In this document: piece by piece, positions 46,215 to 56,800 of the stretch | Layout: every line of letters begins with the position of its first letter | Position numbering within the stretch: position 1 is the first letter of the stretch | Assembly (NCBI RefSeq): GCF_037975245.1 | Contig: NC_092574.1 | Location: 22,819,713-22,883,712 of the forward strand | Source of the DNA: Apostichopus japonicus | Lineage: Eukaryota; Echinodermata; Holothuroidea; Aspidochirotida; Stichopodidae | Length of the DNA: 64,000 nt | Direction: 5' to 3' | The notes under the pieces: generated by a model | What the model was told of the DNA's origin: nothing | The model's database searches: none | Seen by the model: the letters and a program-made list of their open reading frames with translations, nothing else | Made by a program: the position numbers and the translations under genes

Positions 46215-47293
46215 CAGGCGCGGCGGAACGGAAAAATTATTGGGGGGGCTAATGTGTGGATACTATCTAAGCGGAGCGCCACCATCGGTTGGCGCGGAGC
46301 GTACAAGAAAATTTTGGGTTTTTTTCAAACCCCCAGATGGCCGGAAACGGCACTTCCCGAGTGTTTTATGCTGCGAATACCTAGCCCTAAAATATGGGTC
46401 TCAAGCCTGCAATTTCTCAGATTCCGTAAAAGTCTGTAAAAACATTGTAATTTGTATATTCGATGGTGTTTAAGAGAGTAGCTATAACTCGTAGTGTACC
46501 CGCAAAGACGTTTTTGAGTGTAGTAAGGGCAGTGGCGGAGCTAGGGGGTTTTGGTCAGGGGGAGTGCAAGAATGGTCTGTAGGGGCGCTTTCGACACTAT
46601 CTAAGCGGAGCGCCACCACAGGTTGGCGCGGAGCGTACAGAAAATTTTCGAGTAAAGATACTCCCTAGATTGCAGGAAATGACCCCTTCCGGGCCTTGCT
46701 TATTTGCATATAAACGGAGAATAAATAGGTGTCATCGCCATTTCGTCGGAAAAATACACCAACAGAATATGACAAATGTCAATAGGTATATGAGAGCGCA
46801 ATAAAATAGTCAATAATCGCGGATAAGTAAACAAGTAGTGAAAAGCTGAAAAGGGCGCCAGCAGTCCATTTGAGTTCGTCAGGGGGGCATCCGCCCCCTG
46901 ACTGTATATATGGACGCTCCGCCACTAAGTAAGGGGATGTTGGAGAACTGGCTGAAATGAGGCAAGTCATTGGCCTAAGACGAAGTTGTGTTACGCTTAC
47001 CGGTACTCACTGCTTCCACTTTTCACGGGGCGTGAAGACGCGGTTGGGGTGACAATGTGGTCAATAGCCAGGGCACAGGCCGAGGGTCCCCAGCAATTAC
47101 TAAAATTATTACACCTATGTAGTATACGTGTGCATCGGACAGATCGACAAGTATGCATTGAAAAATGGGCATATGCACGTTTCGGAGCCTTGGTAAATAT
47201 TGGGGGGGGGGGGGCTTATCATGCATTTGCCCCCTCAACTTTTTCATTGGGGGGGCTGAGCCCCCCAAGCCCCCCCCGGTTCCGCCGCCACTG
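46215..47293 (+). mobile_element. Second hAT-type element inserted inside copy B
   Basis: It begins caggcgcggcggaacgg and ends ccggttccgccgccactg, so the termini are inverted with a few mismatches (CAG...GGCGGAAC). It is flanked by identical 8-mers, gctggcgc at 46207-46214 and 47294-47301, which fall within copy B sequence. Its interior shares the word block (ctatctaagcggagcgcca, ggttggcgcggagcgtac) with copies A-C, so the two families are related. It is 1,079 bp including nested copy C. It has no recognisable transposase. Confidence 0.88.
46530..46927 (-). mobile_element. hAT-type MITE copy C, 398 bp, nested in the inserted element
   Basis: Same family as A and B but in inverted orientation: it starts cagtggcggagctagggg and ends gctccgccacta (the expected final G is A). 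The flanks are the identical 8-mer agtaaggg at 46522-46529 and 46928-46935. It is the innermost of three insertion layers. Confidence 0.92.
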
Positions 47294-48078
47294 GCTGGCG
47301 CCCTTTTCAGCTCTTTACCACTTTTTACTTATCCGCGATAATTGACTTTTTTATTGCGCTCTCATCTACCTATTTGTCACATTTTGTTGGTGTAATTTGG
47401 CGATGACACCTATTTATTCTTCGTTTATCTGCAAATTAGCCAGGCGCCGAAAGGGTCATTTCCGGCAATCTAGGGGGTATCTTTACTCCAAAAATTTCTG
47501 TACGCTCCGCGCCAACCTGTGGTGGCGCTCCGCTGAGATAGTGTCGAAAGCGCCCCTACAGACCATTCTCACCCCTCCTGACCAATACCCCTAGCTCCGC
47601 CACTGTCTAAAAGTTGCAGAAGAGACAGAAAACTACTTTATGCAAACTGTGAAGCAGTGATGGGGTGGGAGATGCATGAGAATGGGGCTGACGGAAACAA
47701 GAAACCTACCTTTGTCTCTGGCTAATTAGCAAATTGCAGGATGATATTGCAAACCTCTTTACAAGTTGCACACTATTTCCTAGGAGTTGGGATTAAAAGG
47801 ATCTAAATCCTAACTAACAAATTTCAAAATGTTGTTAAACTTCAAAATATTGCACCTTTCAAACATAAAATTGTCCCCCCCCCCACCCCCTTAAAAAGAA
47901 TTGCATGTAATATATTTCTTTACTTTGACCTTCAAAAAAAGAATGGAATAGATGGAAAACAGATTATGTATTCCTTTATTATTAACTTTATTCACCTCTG
48001 AATTATTAGTTCGTATAATGATATGTGATACAAGAGAATCAATAGCATAATAAGGAAATCTGAATGTCTGATTGGGAA

Positions 48079-48880
48079 TCATCAGCAGCCGCTCGATTAT
48101 TTCTATAATTCCTGCCTTCAACGTAAGCTCCGCACCGTGCTTGATGACACCAATCACCCGTTACACAGTGATCTCGTTGGACGATTCACTGGGCGGAGTG
48201 GTAGGATGAGACCCCCAGCTGCTGGTACAAACCGCTACAAACATTCCTTCGTTCCGATGGCTGTCACACATTTTAATAATACTCACACCAGATAGGCAGC
48301 GTTTCGTTAGGTTCATTGTGCAATATTCATAATTTGATTCTTATGTTTGATTATTTCATTCTTAATACACTAGGCTTTGTGCAATGTTTTTAGGGTCACC
48401 TTTTTAGGGTACTAGACTATAGTCTCTTTTCTCTTATGCATATTATCATTATTTTTTATCTGTTTAGGAGCAGCATATTGCTTTATAGGTGCCTTTTAAA
48501 GTTTAATTGTTTCAAAATTGAATTTTGATCCTTTCGTTTTTGATCCATTAGACTGTCGTATAGGTTTTTCAATTTTTTAGTTTTAGGTTTAAATTCCTAT
48601 TAGTTTCGATTCTTATAGTTCGACCATTTTCGAGAGTTTTGATTCTTATTCCTTCAGTCAGTTGCAATTCTTATTTTTCTTAATAGTTTGAATTCTTATT
48701 ATCCTATTAAATTAATATGTGCAATCCATAGTTTGGTTTCCTTTTAGTGTATTTTCATGTGTACTATTTGTATTTTCTTATTCCATCTTATCATTGTATT
48801 GTCTTATTGCGAGCATTTAATTGCCCATTTTTGGTGCTTAATAAAGTTTATTTGAATTTGAATTTTGAATTTGAATTATC
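48079..48880 (+). mobile_element. Non-LTR retrotransposon, 5'-truncated 3' end
   Basis: A plus-strand frame ending at a TAG at 48293-48295 reads QRKLRTVLDDTNHPLHSDLV, then GRFTGRSGRMRPPAAGTNRY, then KHSFVPMAVTHFN. This is the typical C-terminus of LINE ORF2 proteins (LDD..HPL, -R-SGR---P---T-RY--SF-P-A---FN). About 550 bp of AT-rich 3' UTR follow, then ataaagtttatttgaatttg with short TTTGAAT repeats at about 48,840-48,880, a usual LINE tail. The element is 5'-truncated like most LINE copies. The clade (CR1-like or similar) is not certain. Confidence 0.8.
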
Positions 48881-50563
48881 TTTATCAATTGCCCTCCATT
48901 ACCTCAAACTACTTGCAAAATGCTTTCAATATTTGCCAGCATATTGCATTTAAATAATCACTCACATAGCTAACTTCTCATTGTTTCTATCCGTGATGGT
49001 GTAGCAAGAATGGATTAATAAAATAATCATGACTTTATTTCCTTTGGTTTCAGATAAAACAAAGTTAGCAATTGTAAAATTGAGCAAGCCATTTCAAGAA
49101 CATTGGGAACCTCATCTGAAGTATAGCTGCTCAATGAGCAATCCGTTTAAAACACCTGAACAATGCAGAACCTGTCTCAGCCACACTAAGAAAACCACCT
49201 CCAAGGACTGCTCAATGAGCAACCAAACATGATAAAAGTCAACCCGTCTCAAATACATGCTACGAAAGTGCCCCTTACAGAACTGCAACACTCTTAAATT
49301 CCCGATATATGGGCCACAGGTCTGGTTTTCAGCAGTTCACTCTTGTGTGCACAAACTGCATGGCCAGGAAAGACCACTGTTTATTATCAGAGTTGGCTTC
49401 TTTGCAGTGTGCCTTAAAGGGTGTGAAGACTCGCCCAAAAAGATGAGTCTAATGCCGGTAATTTGACCTAGTTTCGAATGAGGTGTAACAGAAGTGTTAA
49501 ACACCACCATGGATCCCAGAAAATACACACACAGTTCTCTACCAACGGTAATTAGACACTAGTGTACAGTCAGTACATACAGCTGCAGTCAATACCCACA
49601 GGACAGTGTACAAACGATACAGCGATGGACATCTCAGGTCCAGCTTAAGATAACAATTAAGGTATCACGTTTCATTACTGTCTGCATTTTGTAGCGACAC
49701 GAACAAAACGTCACTTGCAAGCGACAGAAAGTTAACTTTTCCAGATGTCCGCACGCGGTTTGGGGCGAGTCTTCAATGCCTTTAATATTATGTTACTGTT
49801 CCAAAGAGAGATAACCTTCTCAGACAAATAAGACTCATAGGCAGGAAATCAGAGACGCTGGTTTGTTGACTCAAATGATTATCATTAGATACAAGGCTGT
49901 GCAATTTATGTCAATTTCTGTAAGGGGCATGTCTTGTACCTGTTCAGTAGTGAGAAACCCCTCTCAAACAACTCCTTATTGAGAAAACCTTGCTACTACT
50001 GCAAATAACTTACTTATGAAAAGGAAAAGAAAATAGATGAGAAAGACAAATCTAATATCGCAAGTCATTCTATATAAATACATAGCATATCACATTGTAA
50101 GGCTAAATATTCTGTTCACAGAACTGTCTGTGATACAAACATGGAGATTTAGGTTTATATACATGTTAAATATTTTAGAAACTTAAGATTACATTATGAA
50201 TAAAAAGTTTCATACAATCAATACCTTGGATATGTCAGTGGCAAGAATGCTAACTGCAGTAAACTTAACACTTAGCTCAAATGAAAAACATTTCATGAAA
50301 ATATTTGAAAATAAATGTCAGGAATCATTCAGTTAAAATTCAAGGGCAATTGTCTTATATATCCTGACCAATCAGTAACAGCTATGTCAATTGAGATCAA
50401 CTTTAGTACTTTCTGTGAATATTTAACTACATCATATATTTTCATACATGAAGAGAAAAGCATTAAAAACTACTTCATAAATGATATATTGATAAAAAAT
50501 AAGTTAAATCTGATTACCGTGATACAGTAAACCATAGTTCTTAAATTTCCTGCATATATGATG

Positions 50564-50890
50564 CTACATACATAATAATAATAATCATATATTCATTTTT
50601 AGAGTGCAACTATATGCAAATTCATTTCTATGCACTTTACAATCACAATATTACCCCGGTCAACGATAACCAGTCACACATAGAGACAATCCGTCCACAT
50701 GGCAGCAGCTAAACAGCGCCCAGCTGACAATTTTATCTCACAGGTCCCAATTTATACACCTGGGTGAAGAGAGGCAATGGAGATCAAGTGCCTTGCACAA
50801 GAACACAACGCAATGATCTAGCCAGGACTTGAACCTGCAATCCTTAGATCACAAGTCCACTGCCTTAACTACTTGACCACAACGCTCTTG
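50564..50890 (-). mobile_element. tRNA-derived SINE with ATT-type tail
   Basis: On the minus strand there is a tRNA-like head with an A-box-like gtggtcaagtag (50870-50881) and a B box ggttcaagtcc (50825-50835). A body contains gtgcaaggcacttgatctcc, a widespread SINE core-like word. The tail ends with tgtaaagtgcatag and an ATTATTATT run. Head, body and tail are all present, so the copy is near full length. Confidence 0.85.
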
Positions 50891-51389
50891 TTGTATTGTA
50901 TCTCAATTGTAGTGTACAAATCCAACTAAGTGACAAGAGTGAAGGACCCAAATAAATTTAAAAATTAGTATCACTGCAAATTTTAACTCATTTGGCTGAC
51001 CGAGGTTGATAATTAATTGCCCAAAGCTTCAAAGAAAGTGGTTCTTCGTGTCTTTAGTCTTTCTTTGATTCCGCATATTCACATTTTGAATACACAAAAT
51101 ATTTGTTTCCTACTCTTTTTTTTATATGTGAATCTATCAATGGATCTATTATATGGCCTTTGACCATCGTTGGTTTACCAACTTTTCTAAATTAGTTATA
51201 TTGTTATCTACATACATTAATTACAAGGTTACAAAGAAGCAGCAACTATTTCAATGTTTATAAATCACCTATATTTCAGCCTCAATCAGAGGCCTTCTTC
51301 GAGGTGAACGATACCATCCAAGAAATCTCTCTGCGACTCTTTCAAAATACCTCTTTACTGTACACAGTGTTTATTAGTAGTGCCGTCCC

Positions 51390-51680
51390 CTTGACCAATG
51401 TTTCACTCTTAAGTAAACAAACATGATTCCTGGAAAAGATATTCTGGTTTGTGAAGTTATTAGTTTTTATGAGTTTTTTTTTATTAGACTTGGTAGAGTA
51501 TTGATTAAATTAAATTAACAAACAACCTTGAGCAATGCTTCACTCATTGGAAAACACACATGATTCCTTAAAAAGATATTCTGATTTGTGAAGTTATTAG
51601 TTTTTATGACTTTTTTTTTTATTAGACTTGGTAGAGTATGATTTAAATTTAAATTTAAATTAACAAGCACTCTTGAATGG
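51390..51680 (+). repeat. Tandem duplication, period about 137 bp
   Basis: caatgtttcactc...acatgattcctggaaaagatattc (from about 51,398) recurs as caatgcttcactc...acatgattccttaaaaagatattc. The word acatgattcc lies at 51421 and 51558. Both copies then share ttattagacttggtagagta. Confidence 0.9.
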
Positions 51681-53590
51681 TGCATGTGTCTGTCTGTGTC
51701 AGTCACCAGCGTACAAAATACATAGATATCATAAATGTTTCCACCAATGTTTAGCATGCTAAAACTTGCCCGAATCATTCTTTCCCACCGCCTTTTTCAT
51801 TTTTTTTTTCCAGACAAGTCAGAACAGACAATAAATTAATCAGTTATATGCATGTTGATCTCACTATGGTAATAGTGGAAGAAAAGGTTCTTGAACTTTT
51901 ATCTGAACAACAGAAAATAAAATCTTATAAATAAGAGTGAGTTTTCCTATATATAAGGGAACAAAGTTGAACCCAAAAGGTGATGGAATAGTAGCAAACA
52001 CTTGCAATACTGAAGAGAAGAGTCTCTTTCCTCCCCTATCTATAACTGAATGGATAAAAAAAAAAAGATAATATTATACATAGTAACCATTAACAAAATC
52101 ATATTTCTTTGTTAGGTTTGACTGGTGCTTTTGTACATATTATACCACAAGATCTATTTGAGAATGGTTACCAATTAAATGTGACTTTAAACAACTGCTC
52201 CCATAAACTAATATCACATCTTAGAAATTTCAAGATTAAAAAATGTCTGTCTATTGAATATCATGGGTTTCAAAGTTGTAACGAATTCAGTAGAGAGACA
52301 CAAAGATATCTCTGAAATAATTTAATTTCGTACCAAGTGGTATGGTCATGTATATCCCATCCATGACTTTTGCACAATTCGTTTTTTGGTTGGTTATGTT
52401 CCTGTACATAGTAAACCTCTATGTTGGGTTTGTTTATTTTTCTTGTGTTTTATTTTTGGGGGGGGGGAGGGGGAGTGGTGTGGGGAGGGCAGGAAAAAGG
52501 AGAGATTGGTCATCCTTGTACCATTAAAAAAAATATGTCAGAAAAGGAGTCGCTAACTGAAGACAACGATAATATTGCATCAGAACCCTTACGACCCAGC
52601 ACCATGAAACATCCATCCTAGTGAGGAAAGGACACTTACTGGTTTACTGACTAGAACCACAGTGCACACCTAGGCAATGCTACAAGAGAAACAATAATTT
52701 CATAGTATTGGGTAAGAGTAAGGCACAAGTTAAAAAAGTTGAACCATTTTCAAACAATTAGAAATTATCTCAGCAGACCAGCAGCCTCTATTATGTGAAA
52801 CATAATATATATGAACTGCACAGCCTGGCTGTAGGATGTTGCAGCCCCCTCAGTGAACCACTTTTGAAACTGTCTGATTTTTTTTCTCAGAAAATCACTG
52901 TAAATGAACGGTTCTATGTTGCTATAGGTTATATCACCACTCTGCTATTCTGCTATCTGGCAGTCAGTTAAAGTCTCTAAGATTATCGATAAATTGTCTT
53001 AATTTCCATCAAGAATACTGATTGAAGTTCAATACAGTAACTGTGCATTTCTCAACAATCATATCACCTTGAACTTGTATGTATTATCATAAAAAGGTCA
53101 TCTTTACGGTTATGACACAATGCTATTCGACAAAAAAATTGGATAATCAAGCACAGTGATCTTACTATATATATCTACATGTGATTATAAGTTTTCTCCT
53201 CACACAATTACCGACCATGATGCTAACCCTCATGCAACCCCCCTCCACCAACCCTAGGATGTTACTAAACAGCAACTGGGTTAAAACTTAGAAACATTAA
53301 ATACTTGTATTGCACAGAGAAACTTTACCAACTACAATTACAACACAGATTTCACAATAACCACTTTTCTCAGTGATTATCAGCTTTCTGCTTTTTTTGC
53401 CATGTGATAGCATTCTCAAACCCCCTGTAGGTAATAATAGTCTTACATACCAGCTTATAAAGGAACCAAGCAAGTACTCTGAATAACCTCCTCTATCTGA
53501 CAGCGTTAGTCAGTTATGTTGATTTTGCTGGAATGTAATATTAACATGACCCTGAGGCTTTGTTTTTATCCTGAGATGACAAGCATATCA

Positions 53591-53844
53591 TCAAGTCAAA
53601 GTTCCTTTTTCGTCGGCCGTCGCAGTTGCACCATTGCCATTTTCTTGGCTTTTCACAAGACCTTGTTGGCTCTCAGGATCAACCAATCGGAAAGCTTCTA
53701 AAAATTCATTGAAATCAATGAGACCGTCTTTATTAATGTCCATGCTAGTAGCCATGTCTTTTACATTCTGTTTGGAGATTTCTGTTCCAATGTGTTTGCT
53801 CAAGATGCTGCAGGCATCTTCAAATTCTTCTAAGGAAAGGGAAC
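53591..53844 (-). CDS. PPEF: PPEF last coding exon: EF hands 2 and 3, stop
   Basis: The acceptor is TCTCCTCACAG|GTTCCC; it ends with TGA at 53593-53591. It encodes [19 protein letters not shown], then [20 protein letters not shown] and AFRLVDPE, followed by a short Gln/Gly/Ala-rich tail ([15 protein letters not shown]). The ATG at 53920 in the same frame lies in the intron and is not used. Confidence 0.95.
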
Positions 53845-56800
53845 CTGTGAGGAGAGAACGTGAGATTGATGAGTGGAATATCTTGATAAAGCAAGTGTAA
53901 TCATACATTCCATGTAACATAAAGCAGGATCAATTCTGACATATCCTGATTAACTTAATATAGGTCGACGAAGTGTGGCTTGCAGGCTGCATACAGCTCA
54001 ACCGCTTATTTTCTACAGCTATCAAGGCTTTGAAAACCCTGATTAATGTGGCCCAGGTTTATGGAAATGATGCATTAACATATACTTATAGATATGAAGC
54101 AATTAACACAGAAAGCTGCATCCATAAATCTGATTCTCATAATGTAATGTTACATTTAATACTTGCATTCAAAACCAACGCAAATTCAAATCATGCAAAA
54201 GTCTCCTGATAAAAGAGGGTCTAAAAAGTTAGGCGGACACTAGTAAATCGAGGCACAGTGACTTATGTTATGACTAAGCAATATGTTCACATTGATAATA
54301 AACTTCTGCTACAAATTTCCACATTACAACCCTCTCCCCAACCCTACCCATTCCTCAGCCATATTTCTTATATATAACTCTCTTTTTGGAAAGAGGTGAT
54401 TTTGTAATTCAGAATGACCTCAAGTTTTGCCTTATTTCTAATCCCAATTGACGATATATAGATATCCTCTGATAGAGGGAGGTATTTCATCCTTAAGTTA
54501 TTCATTATTTCCAACTCAGGTTTGCTCACATATAGACATCCTTTAATAGAGCGAGGTATTTCATAACTACTCATAAAGTATACACTCCAAGTTATAACTT
54601 ACCGGAGTGATCCTTGTCGATAATTCTAAAGATCGTTTCTAAGGCACTTCTGTTTCTATACAATGTCTCTGTTACTCCTGGTCCATCATCCGTGGCATTG
54701 TCTTCGCCTCTGTAGACCAAATTCGTATCGAGACACGTCTCGTACTTCACAAGTTTGTTGTCATCGCTGGAACTCACTAATCTAGGGCGTAAAGTATGCC
54801 AGGGAATAGCTAGACCTACTATATTCTCCATGGTAGTCGCCCACTGTAGGGGGGTGATGAACCCTAAAACCCAAGAAGAATGATAGGAGAGAAACAGTAC
54901 ACCAACAACTTTCTTAAAAACATGACTAAAAAGTTGTTCATTTCTTCTTTAAAGACCAAATGGTTGTATATATCTTTACCGATATTCAACGTGAAGCACA
55001 TGAGAGAGTTGAACATGAGCTTACCACTTAGGGTGAAATAGTTTATTGTACTACAAGTTGTTAAACACTCATCTATTTAAGTGCACAGAAATTAATTAAT
55101 AGTTTCTTTCTATTTTACGTACAGACATCACTCACAACTTAAAAATCTTTCAATTCGACATGTAGGGTGGTTAATTTGTTTTTAATTATATTTTGCAAGA
55201 TAAAATAGACTATAATTATAAGAAATTTGACAGGAAGAAGTATCGTAGCCAAAAAACATGCGGCAAAAGTTTCGTTTGTAAAAGTTTTCACAGATCCACC
55301 TGAAAATAAAAATACAGACTACTGCTGCTGCCGTTTGTGTATTAAACTAGCTGTATACAAAACATTTACAATATGAAAGACTGATAAAGTCAAAAACAAT
55401 ATATTGTATGCATATTCATAAGTTTTAATGATCTTTGTGTATTTTATCTATAGATAATGTCTTTTATTGTTACACATGTTTGTTGTATTCTACTATCCTG
55501 TTAAGAATCCTCTGAGACGTTCAACAAACAAAATTCACTGGAATGAAAAGAGTAGAGATTTCAATTTAAGACATAGCAAACCGATACATTTTGAAGAAAT
55601 TTTTTACAAAAGATGATTTCCACTGACAGAATGAGATAGAAATGAGAATACAAAAACATCCACTATCTGCCTTACATGTGTGTTACATGGTTCTTTACAT
55701 ATTGAATGAGTATGGGACATAGCTGATGCCCTTTAAAAGGCATGGAAGTGTTTTTTACCTGTGTTATCAGGGTCATGGTCTAGGAATGCCTCTCTGAGTT
55801 GAGTTTTATATGATATGATCTTCTCCTTCAGATCTCGTAAAGCGGAACCTTCCACAATGCTGACTCTAGTAATATCAAATGTAGAAGCAAGAGAGGTACA
55901 TCAACAAGCATAGGCATAGGCGGCGGGGCTGGGGGGGGGGGGGGGCTGCAGCCCCCAGGCAAATATTTTTGTGGAAATTCGGGCAATATGAGAATTTTTT
56001 CGGGCACCTACTGAAAGAAAAATAAATTGCAATGTGTTTTATAATGGTTAAACTTATATTATTATTATCATCATTATCGTAACGACTTCCCGAAAAATTC
56101 TAACCGATATAGAACGGTAATAACACGGCATATGATTGTATGTAATTTTATGCATGCTATGCAATAACCGATGCATGCCTATCTGATATGTAGATTAAGA
56201 TGTTAAACGCGCTCAAAGTGCGCGGAAAATTTTGGTTATATTTTTCAGGCAAGTCGTTACAGCCCCCCCCCCAAATTAAATTTGGCTCCTACGTCTATGT
56301 CAACAAGTACTGATAGCTGTCATTCCACACATGCTATTGACATAGTACTTCAATACAAGGCAAGACAAACATGGATTTCACAGTACTGTCATGAACTGTA
56401 GATTGTATGTCCACATTAATAAGTTGCTACACAATGTAGTATAGACAGAGTAGCATGAGTTTATTTTTCACAGTCAATTGGCAGCACCAGTATATCCAAC
56501 ATAAACATGTAATGTAAAATGACAAGGAAACAAAAATATGTATTAGGTTATACAGTTTTACAAATATTCTTTCAAATTGAGCAAATAACACTGACAGTGT
56601 ATTACCTTGATGATAGAAAGGATTGATTAACGAACAAAGAAGTTTATGGAACAATGAAAAATGGCTTCATTACTGACATACACTGAGTACTCTATGGACA
56701 CAGAATTAATCTCATCCATGTTTCACTTTAATTTCCAACCAAGGCTTGCTAACAAATGGCCCAACCACTCTAATAAAAAAAAAGACTTCAACAGAGCATA

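Larger units (their letters stand above)
46144..47605 (+). mobile_element. hAT-type MITE copy B, split by a later insertion
   Basis: Same family and orientation as copy A. Its left 71 bp run 46144-46214 and its right part resumes after the insertion, from 47294 to 47605. The outer flanks are the identical 8-mer tctaaaag at 46136-46143 and 47606-47613. Without the inserted element and its duplicated 8 bp, the copy is about 375 bp. Confidence 0.92.
47614..53590. other. Intergenic DNA downstream of PPEF
   Basis: It holds a non-LTR retrotransposon end (48.08 kb), a SINE (50.57 kb), a 137-bp duplication (51.39 kb) and a G-rich run at 52,458-52,490. It also holds the undetermined 3' untranslated region of the PPEF gene, at its right edge. 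The remaining small open frames carry no recognisable domain. Confidence 0.6.

Noticed and set aside
45359-47345. Several plus- and minus-strand open frames of 60-119 codons
   Set aside because: They lie wholly or partly in the hAT-type MITEs, shift frame between copies and have no domain.
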